DNA of 64,000 nucleotides, taken from assembly GCF_017810075.1 (NCBI RefSeq), contig NZ_JADNYK010000005.1, positions 310,001 through 374,000 of the forward strand. The letters run 5' to 3'. Position numbers and translations under genes: made by a program. This DNA comes from Pseudozobellia sp. WGM2. GTDB lineage: Bacteria > Bacteroidota > Bacteroidia > Flavobacteriales > Flavobacteriaceae. Positions 1 through 7,903 of this stretch are shown here, one piece after another. The notes under the pieces are model-generated. The model was given only the letters and a program-made list of their open reading frames with translations, was not told the origin of the DNA and made no database searches. Within the stretch, counting starts at the first letter, position 1. Every line of letters begins with the position of its first letter.

Positions 1-492
1 CGGAATATAGCGGAAAGCTATCCTGAAAGAGTAGTTAGTATGGTTATGGGTGGGGCTATTATTCGTTTGGATATGCGATTTCGATTACTAATGGTGTTCG
101 GTAATATGTTCAAATCGTTTGTACCCTATATTTGGTTGTACAGGCTATTCACATTTGCTATTATGCCTGATAGTAACCACAAAGAATCGCGCTTGCTATT
201 TGTTCGTGAAGCGAAACGTTTGTATCAAAAAGAGTTTATTCGTTGGTATAAAATGGGATCCCAGATCAGTACGCTGTTGCGTTTGTTTAGGGGGACGGAT
301 ATACAAATACCTACGCTCTATGTCATGGGGGGTGAAGATTATCTCTTTCTACCGTCGGTCAAGAAAATGGTAAATAAGCAAACTACCGCCAGTCTTTTGA
401 CCATCGAGAACTGTGGTCACGTGGTGAACGTTGAACAGCCCAAGTTTTTTAATGATTTTGTGATTTCATATATTTCCGATTTCAGAGCTTAA
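1..492 (+). CDS. alpha/beta hydrolase, C-terminal part (5' end outside window)
   Basis: The reading frame is open from the first base of the window, so the gene starts upstream and only about 163 residues of its C-terminal half are visible. The visible part opens with A-E-S-Y-P-E-R-V, which in alpha/beta hydrolases follows the nucleophile elbow. Near the C-terminus GGEDYLF (Asp of the triad) and NCGHVVNVEQP (catalytic His) have the order and spacing of the family (epoxide hydrolase/esterase type). The Ser nucleophile would lie before the window. Substrate cannot be inferred. It is convergent with the DUF4197 gene, with a terminator between them. Confidence 0.8.
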   Translation, partial: RNIAESYPERVVSMVMGGAIIRLDMRFRLLMVFGNMFKSFVPYIWLYRLFTFAIMPDSNHKESRLLFVREAKRLYQKEFIRWYKMGSQISTLLRLFRGTDIQIPTLYVMGGEDYLFLPSVKKMVNKQTTASLLTIENCGHVVNVEQPKFFNDFVISYISDFRA

Positions 493-552
493 ACGGAATA
501 CCTTCGTGATACGGCAACAATCTAATTCAAAACTAGTTTGAAAATAAAAAAA

Positions 553-572
553 AACCGGTGCTCCCACCGGTT
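553..572 (-). terminator. Rho-independent terminator of the DUF4197 gene
   Basis: Arms aaccggtg and caccggtt form a perfect 8-bp stem around a 4-base loop. The A-rich tract at 541-552 reads as a T run on the minus strand, so the hairpin mainly ends the minus-strand transcript; it may also help stop the convergent hydrolase transcript. Confidence 0.8.
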
Positions 573-693
573 CCTTAAACTAACTAACTCAAAAATTTAC
601 AAACTCGAAATATTTTTTATACTACTGTAATAACCTATTATTTGAACGTGCTACAAATCAAGTTATTGTTCAAATTATAAACTAATTCTTGGT

Positions 694-1401
694 TCAATCT
701 TGTAATCGAAAAACCTTCTTCAATAAATCTGATGACCGTGCAGATACATTAGTTCTAATTTCTTTTTCTTCAATGGCAATCATGGTGTAAACACCGTTCA
801 AAGCCTCTTGCGTAACGTAATCGGTCAAATCAGGATTTACCTTTTTCGTTAATGGAATACTGTTATACTTATTTATAAGATTGCTCCATATCTTATCTGC
901 GCCAACCTTCTCAAAAGAGTTTTTGATTACCGGGCTGAATTTACCGTAAAGCTCAGTTTTAGTGGCAGAGGTAAGGTATTGGGTGGCAGCATTGTCATTG
1001 CCTAGTAAAATGCTCTTGGCATCATCAAAAGTGATTCCCTTTACCGCATTTACAAAGATGGGTGTCGCCTCGCCCACTGCATCTTCTGCTGCACGATTCA
1101 ATATTTTGACTCCTTCATCGGCCAAGTTACCTAAGCCAATATCCCTGAGGGTCTTGTCTACCTTTTGCAACTCTTCAGGTAGGGCAATTTTCACCAGTTC
1201 GTTCTTCAGAAATCCGTCCTCTTGGGTAAGTTTGCTTACTTGTTTGTCTATACCTTTATCTAGCGCTTCTCTTAGCCCCTGTGCTATTTGAGCAGTTCCG
1301 ATTCCCGTTTCGCCCTGTGGTAGTTGATTGACTACTTGTTGTAGTTCATTACAGGAAATAAGCTGAAATACAACGAAACAAAGTGCAATTTTCTTTAACA
1401 T
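694..1401 (-). CDS. DUF4197 domain-containing lipoprotein
   Basis: 235 residues. The N-terminus is a short hydrophobic signal ending in L-I-S-C at about residue 17, a lipobox, so the mature protein is probably a lipoprotein. The rest is helical and matches the DUF4197 pattern: a region with GLREALDKGI near the start, then a middle stretch with GITFDDAKSILLGNDNAATQYL, and a C-terminal ALNGVYTMIAIEEKEIR followed by LLKKVF. No enzymatic motif is visible and the family has no established function. It is a single-gene transcript convergent with the upstream hydrolase and closed by the hairpin at 553-572. Confidence 0.85.
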   Translation of the reverse strand: MLKKIALCFVVFQLISCNELQQVVNQLPQGETGIGTAQIAQGLREALDKGIDKQVSKLTQEDGFLKNELVKIALPEELQKVDKTLRDIGLGNLADEGVKILNRAAEDAVGEATPIFVNAVKGITFDDAKSILLGNDNAATQYLTSATKTELYGKFSPVIKNSFEKVGADKIWSNLINKYNSIPLTKKVNPDLTDYVTQEALNGVYTMIAIEEKEIRTNVSARSSDLLKKVFRLQD

Positions 1402-1500
1402 TGATTTTTACTTAAAGTTATTTAAACAGCGAAGCTCTCCCTGTCTTCTTGCTACAAAGAAAACGGATACTTTACTCAAATCTTGTAGTAGAAATTTCTT

Positions 1501-2352
1501 TTAAGAAAAAATTACGGTTTTGTTATTATATACCATAGTCTTTCGTCGCACGTGAAGATTTACCGCCCGGGCCAAAACGATTTTCTCAAGGTCTCTGCCC
1601 TTGGCAATAAAATCTTTAATACTATGAGAATGGGAAACTGCAGTTACATCTTGCTCGATAATAGGGCCTGCATCAAGCTCTTCGGTGACGTAATGACTCG
1701 TAGCGCCAATAATTTTAACCCCTCTTTTGAATGCGGCATGATAAGGTTTGGCTCCAGCAAAAGCAGGTAAAAACGAATGGTGAATGTTGATTATTTTATT
1801 AGGGTAGTTGTCAATTATCTTGGGGCTCACGATTTGCATGTAACGCGCAAGAACAATAAAGTCTATTTCCTTTTCTTTCAGTAAAATTAATTGTGCATTT
1901 TCGGCGCTTCCCTTGGTTTCTTTACTTACCGGAATATGATGAAAGGGTATATCGAATTGCTCGGCTATAGGTTGTAAGTCGTTGTGGTTGCTGATGATGA
2001 ACGGTATCTCAACATCCAACTCACCGGAATGAAACCTACTGAGCAAATCATAGAGGCAGTGATTGTATTTAGAAACAAACAAGGCCATTTTGGGTTTTGG
2101 AACGGCCTGATGAATGCTCCAACTCATTCTGTATTTGTCGGCCAGTTCTTTTTGAAACCCTTTGTTGAACTCATCTATATCAAAGCCTTCGTTTTCGAAA
2201 TCGCTTTCCAAACGCATAAAAAATACGTTGGCTTCTTTGTCTACATGTTGGTCAAGGTAAACTACGTTGCCTTGATTTTTGTGAATGTATCCTGTTACGG
2301 CATTGATGATTCCGGTCTGGTCGGAGCAATTTATGAGTATGGTAGTTTTCAA
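1501..2352 (-). CDS. purU: formyltetrahydrofolate deformylase
   Basis: 283 residues, full length for PurU, which hydrolyses 10-formyl-THF to formate and THF and so balances one-carbon pools and supplies formate for purine synthesis. Residues 1-80 form an ACT domain (LINCSDQTGIINAVTGYI). Residues 85-283 form the formyl-transferase fold with NIHHSFLPAFAGAKPYHAA; catalytic Asn189, His191 and Asp227 (in ELDAGP) are present at the spacing known from PurN/PurU. In the neighbourhood only the flanking DUF4197 gene shares its direction, 99 bp downstream, so the gene is probably monocistronic. Confidence 0.93.
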   Translation of the reverse strand: MKTTILINCSDQTGIINAVTGYIHKNQGNVVYLDQHVDKEANVFFMRLESDFENEGFDIDEFNKGFQKELADKYRMSWSIHQAVPKPKMALFVSKYNHCLYDLLSRFHSGELDVEIPFIISNHNDLQPIAEQFDIPFHHIPVSKETKGSAENAQLILLKEKEIDFIVLARYMQIVSPKIIDNYPNKIINIHHSFLPAFAGAKPYHAAFKRGVKIIGATSHYVTEELDAGPIIEQDVTAVSHSHSIKDFIAKGRDLEKIVLARAVNLHVRRKTMVYNNKTVIFS

Positions 2353-2451
2353 TCGAATCTATTTTTGAAAACCCTAAAATTATGACTTTATCGGCAACAA
2401 AATCAATATTAGATGATGATTATATGATATAGCGAGGTTGAAATGTTAGTT

Positions 2452-2853
2452 TTAAAGAGAGCCATCTCTAAAAGAAGTGCGCCATGTTTTAAAAGACTTT
2501 CTAAAACTTTTGATTTCTTGGCGCAAAAGATTCAAATATTCTTTTTCTTTGACACCGTCATTTTCAAGGCCATTGCAGTAAGAAATGATATTTCTGATCA
2601 TCACATTAATGTATGCCGCGCTTTTAAGCCTTTCAGAATATTTACCACTGGTTTCGGCCAGGGCTATCTTTTTAGGTATGAGAATAGTATCTGTCACTAA
2701 AGAATCAGCTATGCTATCACGTAGACTATTTGACTGGTAGAGTTTTAATAAATCTTTATTGAATGTAACATAAGAAGCTATCTCTCTGCTGATTTTGCAG
2801 AGCTCAAGGGCTTTTTTATACACGGGTAGTGCGCTTAGGTTATCGTAAGACAT
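2452..2853 (-). CDS. four-helix-bundle protein, probably S23/avd-like
   Basis: 133 residues, almost entirely predicted helix. The opening LPVYKKALELCKISREIASYV resembles the first helix of the S23 ribosomal-intervening-sequence/four-helix-bundle family common in Bacteroidota, and the length fits. The normal family features further along (a Y-R-x-A-N turn) are not clearly conserved here, so this is a divergent member or a look-alike. It ends 99 bp upstream of the purU start region and is divergent from the Lrp-type gene. No function is assigned. Confidence 0.6.
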   Translation of the reverse strand: MSYDNLSALPVYKKALELCKISREIASYVTFNKDLLKLYQSNSLRDSIADSLVTDTILIPKKIALAETSGKYSERLKSAAYINVMIRNIISYCNGLENDGVKEKEYLNLLRQEIKSFRKSFKTWRTSFRDGSL

Positions 2854-2968
2854 TTTTTCTTATCATAGCAATTGATAACTATAAAATTACCACGCTAATT
2901 TCAAATTTATCTTTATAATCAATAGCAAATTGTTATATTCACTTTTGAATATTAATTATTAATTTAAA

Positions 2969-3439
2969 ATGGTTTCGAAAGTAAATATCGATGAATTGAA
3001 CTGGAAAATACTCAAATGCCTGCAAGATAATGCTCGACAAAGTTTCGCAAATATTGGTCGTGAAGTGGGGCTTACGCCCCCTGCGGTAGCGGAACGGGTA
3101 AAAAAGATGGAAGACCTAGGTATTATTGAGGGGTACAGAACAAAAGTTTCACATGTTCTAACCGGGCACCAACTCAAGGCGATAATAACTTTACGGGCTT
3201 TCATGGGTAAATTGAAACCATTTCTAGAAATCGTTAAAACATTTAAAGAAGTGGTTAATTGCTATAGAATTACAGGAAATGAAAATATTGTTATGGAGGT
3301 AGTATTGCATGACCAATTTCATTTAGAGAAATTCATAGATAAGTTGATTCAGTATGGGGAGACCAGAACACATATTATACTCTCTAATGTGGTTTCAAAT
3401 GCACCTATAAGTAAAAATTCACAAGGTTCGACTATTTAG
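2969..3439 (+). CDS. Lrp/AsnC family transcriptional regulator
   Basis: 156 residues. The N-terminus is the typical Lrp winged helix-turn-helix: IDELNWKILKCLQDNARQSF followed by ANIGREVGLTPPAVAERVKKMEDLGIIEGY in register with the family. Residues about 70-150 form the RAM/AsnC ligand-binding domain with alternating strands and a GNENIVMEV core. Such proteins sense amino acids and act as oligomers. The next gene, a MscS channel, starts 29 bp downstream on the same strand and may be co-transcribed. The specific ligand and targets cannot be told from sequence. Confidence 0.9.
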   Translation: MVSKVNIDELNWKILKCLQDNARQSFANIGREVGLTPPAVAERVKKMEDLGIIEGYRTKVSHVLTGHQLKAIITLRAFMGKLKPFLEIVKTFKEVVNCYRITGNENIVMEVVLHDQFHLEKFIDKLIQYGETRTHIILSNVVSNAPISKNSQGSTI

Positions 3440-3468
3440 AACATAATTCTAATTAGTAAATTTATTCA

Positions 3469-4293
3469 ATGGATTGGAATAAAATAAATGAGTATGCCCA
3501 GATTGCAATCGACAAGGTAGTGTTCTATTTGCCGCGCATATTTCTTGCCCTTTTGATATTTTATATTGGTTTCAAAGTAGTTCAAAAACTTGTAGAGTTA
3601 TTAAAGAAAGGCTTGGAGCGCACAGGCTTTTCCGAAACCTTGACACCTTTCTTGGCTTCAACGGTGGGCGTAATTCTTAAGGGGGCCGTGCTTTTCGCAA
3701 TCGCAACCGTTTTAGGAGCAGACCTTACCGGGCTTTTTGCAATACTTGCGGCAGCTGCTTTTGCCGTAGGTATGGCTTTGCAGGGTAGCTTAGGAAATTT
3801 TGCTTCTGGAATTCTGATATTGACGCTAAAACCATTTAAGGTTGGGGATTGGATAGATGTACAAGATCGATTTGGTCGAGTGGTTGAAATCGGTATTTTC
3901 AGTACCGATGTGCTTACCCCAGGAAATAAGATTCTAATAATACCGAACTCAATGATAACCGATTCTGTAGTCACCAATTTTACCGAAAAAGGTATGATTA
4001 GGTTAGAGTTGGATGTTACCATGCCCTATGAGGAAAGCTTTCCGAAGGTTAGAGAAATCTTATTTGAGGCATTGAGCGAGGTTGACAACATTTTAGAAGA
4101 TCCAAAACCGGAAGTTGGTATACTTAATTTTGATTCCCATAATGTGCAGTTGACAGTGCGGCCTTATGTTAAACCTGACAACTTTTGGGATGTTACTTTC
4201 GAAACTCACAAGGCTATAAAAAATGCTTTCAATAAATATGGGGTCGAAGTAGCATATTCTGAAGGTGTTGAAATTGGTAAAATAGGGGAGTAG
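3469..4293 (+). CDS. small-conductance mechanosensitive channel, MscS family
   Basis: 274 residues, close to the size of E. coli MscS. Three hydrophobic segments lie at about residues 15-38, 60-85 and 85-115; the third has the Gly/Ala-rich pore-lining pattern (LAAAAFAVGMALQGSLGNFASGI). It runs into the conserved beta domain (LKPFKVGDWIDV) and the motif IPNSMITDSVVTNFT. The C-terminal alpha/beta part is complete. The channel opens at high membrane tension and releases solutes during hypo-osmotic shock. It follows the Lrp-type regulator at 29 bp and precedes the esterase-like lipoprotein by 35 bp; all may share a transcript. A second, distinct MscS-type gene is at 20395. Confidence 0.93.
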   Translation: MDWNKINEYAQIAIDKVVFYLPRIFLALLIFYIGFKVVQKLVELLKKGLERTGFSETLTPFLASTVGVILKGAVLFAIATVLGADLTGLFAILAAAAFAVGMALQGSLGNFASGILILTLKPFKVGDWIDVQDRFGRVVEIGIFSTDVLTPGNKILIIPNSMITDSVVTNFTEKGMIRLELDVTMPYEESFPKVREILFEALSEVDNILEDPKPEVGILNFDSHNVQLTVRPYVKPDNFWDVTFETHKAIKNAFNKYGVEVAYSEGVEIGKIGE

Positions 4294-4328
4294 TTTAAAT
4301 TGGCTAGATTTTTGATGAATTAAATTAT

Positions 4329-5741
4329 ATGAAACAACTTTTTACCGTTCTCGCCTTAAGTTTTGTGACGGCATGCGCTGCACAGCAGATAACTTTAAAA
4401 AAAGGTGTAATAATAGATTCCCTCTCTGTTAGAGATTCCGTAGCAGAAACGTTTTCACTTTATCTTCCTACTACTTTTGAGAACGGCCGCGCTTGGCCTA
4501 TTGTATTCGTCTTTGATTTAGAGGGTAAGGGTAAGCAGGCTATGAGTATGTTCAAGCAAGCTGCAGATGAGAAAGGCTATCTTTTAGCAAGCCCGAATCA
4601 TATTTCAGATACGGTTGCCATGTCTAAAAATATTCTCGCGACCAGTAGAGTGATCAATACGGTGGTTTCAATTTTACCAATTCATAAAGAGCGAATCTAC
4701 GTAGGGGGCTTTTCTAGCGGAGGCGGATTTTCTACTTTAGTGCCAACTTTTATAAAGGGGGTCAAAGGTGTGGTCGCTTTTGGCGCATCCATAGCCAATA
4801 CAGAGGTGCTTTCAAGCAAAAGCCCATATCATTTTGTGGGGGTTATAGGTAATTCAGACCATAGATATGCCAACTTACTTTCGATAGAATCTACCTTGAA
4901 TAGGTTGAAATTTCCAAATCAACTTTTACTTTTTGATGGTAAGCATGAATGGCCGCCAAAAAGGTACTTTTCACAAGCTCTAGATATTTTTACAATGGCT
5001 TCGATGGCTAAGGGCGACATAGCTATTGACACCATCTTAATCAATACGAATTACCAAGAAGACCTAGTTCAGGTCAACCAATTTTATACCGATAAGCAAC
5101 CTATACTGGCGAATAACCTATTAGATGAAATGCTTGAGGTTTACCGACCGTTTAAGGATACCGATTCTATTAAAGAAAATAGAAAGATTTTAAGAAAGAG
5201 TAGATTGTTCAAAAATCAAAAACGTATTCAAAATAATAATTTTTTAAAGGAACAATTTGTTAGAGATGATTATTCATATTACTTAGAGGAAGACGTTCTA
5301 ACCTATAACTACAACAATTTAGGTTGGTGGAAATACCAAATTGATGAACTAGAAAAGTATAAGAACAATAGTGATCCATTAATGCAACAGATGGGTAATC
5401 GTTTAGAGAGTTACATTCATGCTTTGATAAACGATAACATATATTTTGTTCGTGATCAAACACCCATCGATTATGAAGCGCTAAACTTCCTATATATGCT
5501 GAAGACCGTGATTTCTCCTAGAGATTATGCAGCATATCTAGAAGTTATATCTTTCAGTGCAAAGCTCGATGATTATGGGGCGGCACTCTTCTATCTTGAA
5601 GAGTTGCTGAAGCAGGGTTTTACCGATAGGGATGCCTTGTACTCATTGGAAAATACTGCTTTACTTAGAATCATGCCCGAATACAATGAAATAATTGAGC
5701 AGTATCTAAAAGATGCCCGATACGATGTGGTGCCCGAGTAA
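4329..5741 (+). CDS. esterase-like alpha/beta hydrolase lipoprotein with extra C-terminal helical domain
   Basis: 470 residues. Signal sequence ends in V-T-A-C-A (Cys16), a lipobox. Residues 35-225 look like a PHB-depolymerase/feruloyl-esterase type hydrolase: nucleophile elbow G127-F-S129-S-G131, a candidate acid in GNSDHRY (Asp177) and a His in DGKHEWPP (His206), which is the usual place for the catalytic His. Residues 230-470 are helical, charged and rich in Tyr/Leu, perhaps repeat-like; I do not recognise them. It is convergent with the MFS gene, with only 18 bp between stops. Substrate unknown. Confidence 0.7.
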   Translation: MKQLFTVLALSFVTACAAQQITLKKGVIIDSLSVRDSVAETFSLYLPTTFENGRAWPIVFVFDLEGKGKQAMSMFKQAADEKGYLLASPNHISDTVAMSKNILATSRVINTVVSILPIHKERIYVGGFSSGGGFSTLVPTFIKGVKGVVAFGASIANTEVLSSKSPYHFVGVIGNSDHRYANLLSIESTLNRLKFPNQLLLFDGKHEWPPKRYFSQALDIFTMASMAKGDIAIDTILINTNYQEDLVQVNQFYTDKQPILANNLLDEMLEVYRPFKDTDSIKENRKILRKSRLFKNQKRIQNNNFLKEQFVRDDYSYYLEEDVLTYNYNNLGWWKYQIDELEKYKNNSDPLMQQMGNRLESYIHALINDNIYFVRDQTPIDYEALNFLYMLKTVISPRDYAAYLEVISFSAKLDDYGAALFYLEELLKQGFTDRDALYSLENTALLRIMPEYNEIIEQYLKDARYDVVPE

Positions 5742-5759
5742 ACTTCACCTAAATTCCCG

Positions 5760-6959
5760 TTACGTTTTTTGCATTTCATTTTTTAAATAAGCTAGAAGTA
5801 GAATGCCCATTAAACATATTAGGGTAATGCCGTACCATGTAATTTCGAAGCCGAATTCAGCTATTGATTTCATTCCTGAATTATGGGCGAATACGTGCGA
5901 AATAGAAAAGGCTATTGTATAAAGGGCCATATATTCTCCTTGATTTCCTTTTTTTGCTCTATCCATGGCAAAGGCGTTGGAGAACGGAAACGCAATCATC
6001 TCGCCAATGGTCATTAAGAGCATACCGATGAGCAGAATGCCGGTCCAATTAAAAATGTTCAATACTAAAAAGCTCAATCCGACCAAAATCAACCCCACAA
6101 GAACGTGTGTTAATTTTGACCAAGGTTTGTTTTCCATATACTTGATAAGCGGCATCTCAAAAGCAAATATGGTGAAGCCGTTCAGGGCTAAAAGCAACCC
6201 AATTTTGAACTCGTCAAGTGCATGTATTTCTTTGTAAAATATGGGGATTGTCGAAAAGTATTGAACAAATGCAAAACTGAACAAAATCATACTTACTATA
6301 AAAATCAAATAATGAAAATCAGTATAAGCTGAACGAGATGATTTTATAATAATATCATCAGATACTTTAGCTCGCTTCGGATTTAAAATCAATAGCAATA
6401 ATATACTGGCAATAATACAAGTGCCTCCATCGGCCCAAAAAAGACCTTCGTATCCCACAGAGGCAATAAGAATGCCCCCAAGTGCGGGCCCAGCGCTAAA
6501 ACCTAGATTTATAGCCAAACGAACCAAGCTAACCGATCTTGTTTTATTTTCTGGCTTACTATATGCGCTGAGTGCAACAAAAGCGGCCGGTCTAAAAGCA
6601 TCGGCTGCGACCATAAGGATAAAGATACCAAAGCATATATGCCAAAAGTCACGTAGAAATTGAATAGTTATGAATAAAACTCCGGTTAGAAATAGACTAA
6701 TGAGCATAACCTTATAGTACCCATATAAATCGGTAAGTTTACCACCCAACCAAGCACCGACTAATGAACCAAGACCAAAGCAGGTCATAATACTTCCCAC
6801 ATTTTCTAAAGTAAAACTTAAGTTCTGGGTCAAATAAAGCGATAGAAAAGGTATGACCATTGTACCTGCTCTATTTATAAGCGTAATCAGCGCTAGCCAC
6901 CAGACTTCTTTCGAAAGTCCGCTAAAAGATGCCAGATAATTCAGGTAAAGTTTTTTCAT
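5760..6959 (-). CDS. MFS transporter (drug/proton antiporter-like)
   Basis: 399 residues with about 12 hydrophobic segments and no signal peptide. The loop after segment 2 carries a motif-A pattern, GGKLTDLYGYYKVML, with the conserved Asp and Gly, and segment 5 contains a motif-C-like stretch of small residues, NLGFSAGPALGGIL, which is typical of exporters. It resembles the DHA1/MdtH-like group found in Flavobacteriaceae; the substrate is unknown. Upstream on the same strand lie a 17-codon ORF and a terminator-like hairpin 25 bp before the start codon, so expression may depend on read-through (see 6984-7080). Confidence 0.85.
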   Translation of the reverse strand: MKKLYLNYLASFSGLSKEVWWLALITLINRAGTMVIPFLSLYLTQNLSFTLENVGSIMTCFGLGSLVGAWLGGKLTDLYGYYKVMLISLFLTGVLFITIQFLRDFWHICFGIFILMVAADAFRPAAFVALSAYSKPENKTRSVSLVRLAINLGFSAGPALGGILIASVGYEGLFWADGGTCIIASILLLLILNPKRAKVSDDIIIKSSRSAYTDFHYLIFIVSMILFSFAFVQYFSTIPIFYKEIHALDEFKIGLLLALNGFTIFAFEMPLIKYMENKPWSKLTHVLVGLILVGLSFLVLNIFNWTGILLIGMLLMTIGEMIAFPFSNAFAMDRAKKGNQGEYMALYTIAFSISHVFAHNSGMKSIAEFGFEITWYGITLICLMGILLLAYLKNEMQKT

Positions 6960-6983
6960 GCTTTAAAGGTTGGGTAAATAAAA

Positions 6984-7009
6984 AAAGCCTGGCGATTAGG
7001 CCAGGCTTT
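6984..7009 (-). terminator. terminator/attenuator hairpin 25 bp upstream of the MFS gene
   Basis: Ten-base perfect arms aaagcctggc and gccaggcttt surround a six-base loop; on the minus strand the stem is followed by TTTTTT (6981-6986). No full-size gene ends here: the flanking genes are divergent. The hairpin therefore ends a short transcript from the 17-codon ORF at 7027-7080, or acts as an attenuator in the MFS leader. Confidence 0.7.
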
Positions 7010-7026
7010 GTGTATATTAAAATGCT

Positions 7027-7080
7027 TTAAGATTTAAAAATAGCTACGCCTGACCCTGTTCTGGGTATAGGTTTTGACAT
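7027..7080 (-). CDS. candidate 17-residue leader or micro-peptide
   Basis: Reads MSKPIPRTGSGVAIFKS then TAA. It is basic and not hydrophobic. A -7 box TAGTTTTG at 7126-7133 (minus) lies at a suitable distance upstream and a perfect intrinsic terminator lies 17 bp downstream, so promoter, ORF and terminator form a unit of roughly 140 bases between two divergent genes. No clear Shine-Dalgarno is visible, which is usual in this phylum. It could be a leader peptide for the MFS gene, an independent micro-protein, or a chance ORF inside a small RNA. Confidence 0.4.
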   Translation of the reverse strand: MSKPIPRTGSGVAIFKS

Positions 7081-7125
7081 TAGTATTAATCGAAAGCATT
7101 GACATATCTCGTCGTTGTGTATAAT

Positions 7126-7133
7126 CAAAACTA
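7126..7133 (-). promoter_or_regulatory. candidate -7 box for the micro-ORF/MFS transcript
   Basis: TAGTTTTG on the minus strand matches TAnnTTTG, the Bacteroidota -7 consensus. I see no good TTG at the expected -33 distance, so it rests on the -7 box and on the transcript unit it would explain. Confidence 0.4.
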
Positions 7134-7153
7134 AACAAAAATCGGATATGTTG

Positions 7154-7161
7154 TATTTTTG
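7154..7161 (+). promoter_or_regulatory. -7 box of the DUF1684 gene
   Basis: TATTTTTG matches the Bacteroidota -7 consensus TAnnTTTG and lies 21 bp before the ATG, giving a short 5' leader. The -33 element is not recognisable. Confidence 0.55.
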
Positions 7162-7182
7162 ATGTTCAACTAATAAGTTTTT

Positions 7183-7827
7183 ATGAAGAAAATGATATTT
7201 ATAGTGTTGCTGTTGGTTCTAGCTTGTAAACCGGAAAAGAAATATCACGATGTCGCTCAAGAAAAGGTGGTTCAGTCCAGTTCTGATGCTCTAAAAGACA
7301 TTTTTGATTTTCAGAAAGAGTTGAACGAAGAGTTTAAAGATCCTGAAACTTCACCTTTACCGGACCGATATCGAAAAAATTTTGAGACACTTGATTTCTT
7401 TCCGCCCGATACATCGTACGTAATCAAAGCAAAATTTGTGCGTACACCTGAGGCGCTTCCGTTTTTGATGCCGACGACTACCGATAGAAAGTCGAAAGAA
7501 GTGGTATATGGAATCGCCTATTTTACCTTAAATGGAGAGGAAAGACAGCTTGAAATCTACCAAAATGAAGAGTTGATGCAGCAAGAAAAATATAGAGATT
7601 ATCTTTTTTTGCCTTTTACCGATGACACCAATGGAGAAAGTACCTATACGGGTGGTAGGTACATTGACCTGACCATTCCTGTTGGAGATTCGATTACAAT
7701 TGATTTTAATACCGCATATAATCCATATTGCGCCTATAATAAAAAATTTTCATGCCCTATTGTGCCCAGCGTCAATACGCTAAATACCAAGGTAGTTGCG
7801 GGAGTCAAGGCATTCGAGCCTAATTAA
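7183..7827 (+). CDS. DUF1684 domain-containing lipoprotein
   Basis: 214 residues. Signal peptide ends in L-V-L-A-C (Cys15), a lipobox. The body matches DUF1684: an ALPFLMPTTTDRKS segment, then FTLNGEERQLEIYQNEE, then the family hallmark GGRYIDL followed by DFNTAYNPYCAYNKKFSCPIVP, with two Cys that are normally conserved. Function of the family is not established. The gene is monocistronic, convergent with the porin gene, with a bidirectional terminator at 7834-7860 between them. Confidence 0.9.
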   Translation: MKKMIFIVLLLVLACKPEKKYHDVAQEKVVQSSSDALKDIFDFQKELNEEFKDPETSPLPDRYRKNFETLDFFPPDTSYVIKAKFVRTPEALPFLMPTTTDRKSKEVVYGIAYFTLNGEERQLEIYQNEELMQQEKYRDYLFLPFTDDTNGESTYTGGRYIDLTIPVGDSITIDFNTAYNPYCAYNKKFSCPIVPSVNTLNTKVVAGVKAFEPN

Positions 7828-7833
7828 ATGTAA

Positions 7834-7860
7834 AAGCCCTATCCGTCACAGATAGGGCTT
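7834..7860. terminator. bidirectional terminator between DUF1684 gene and porin gene
   Basis: Ten-base perfect arms aagccctatc and gatagggctt with a seven-base loop, between two convergent genes (7827 and 7904). Confidence 0.75.
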
Positions 7861-7903
7861 GAATACAACTTAAAACTATAAACACTCAATCAATATAAAT
7901 CGT

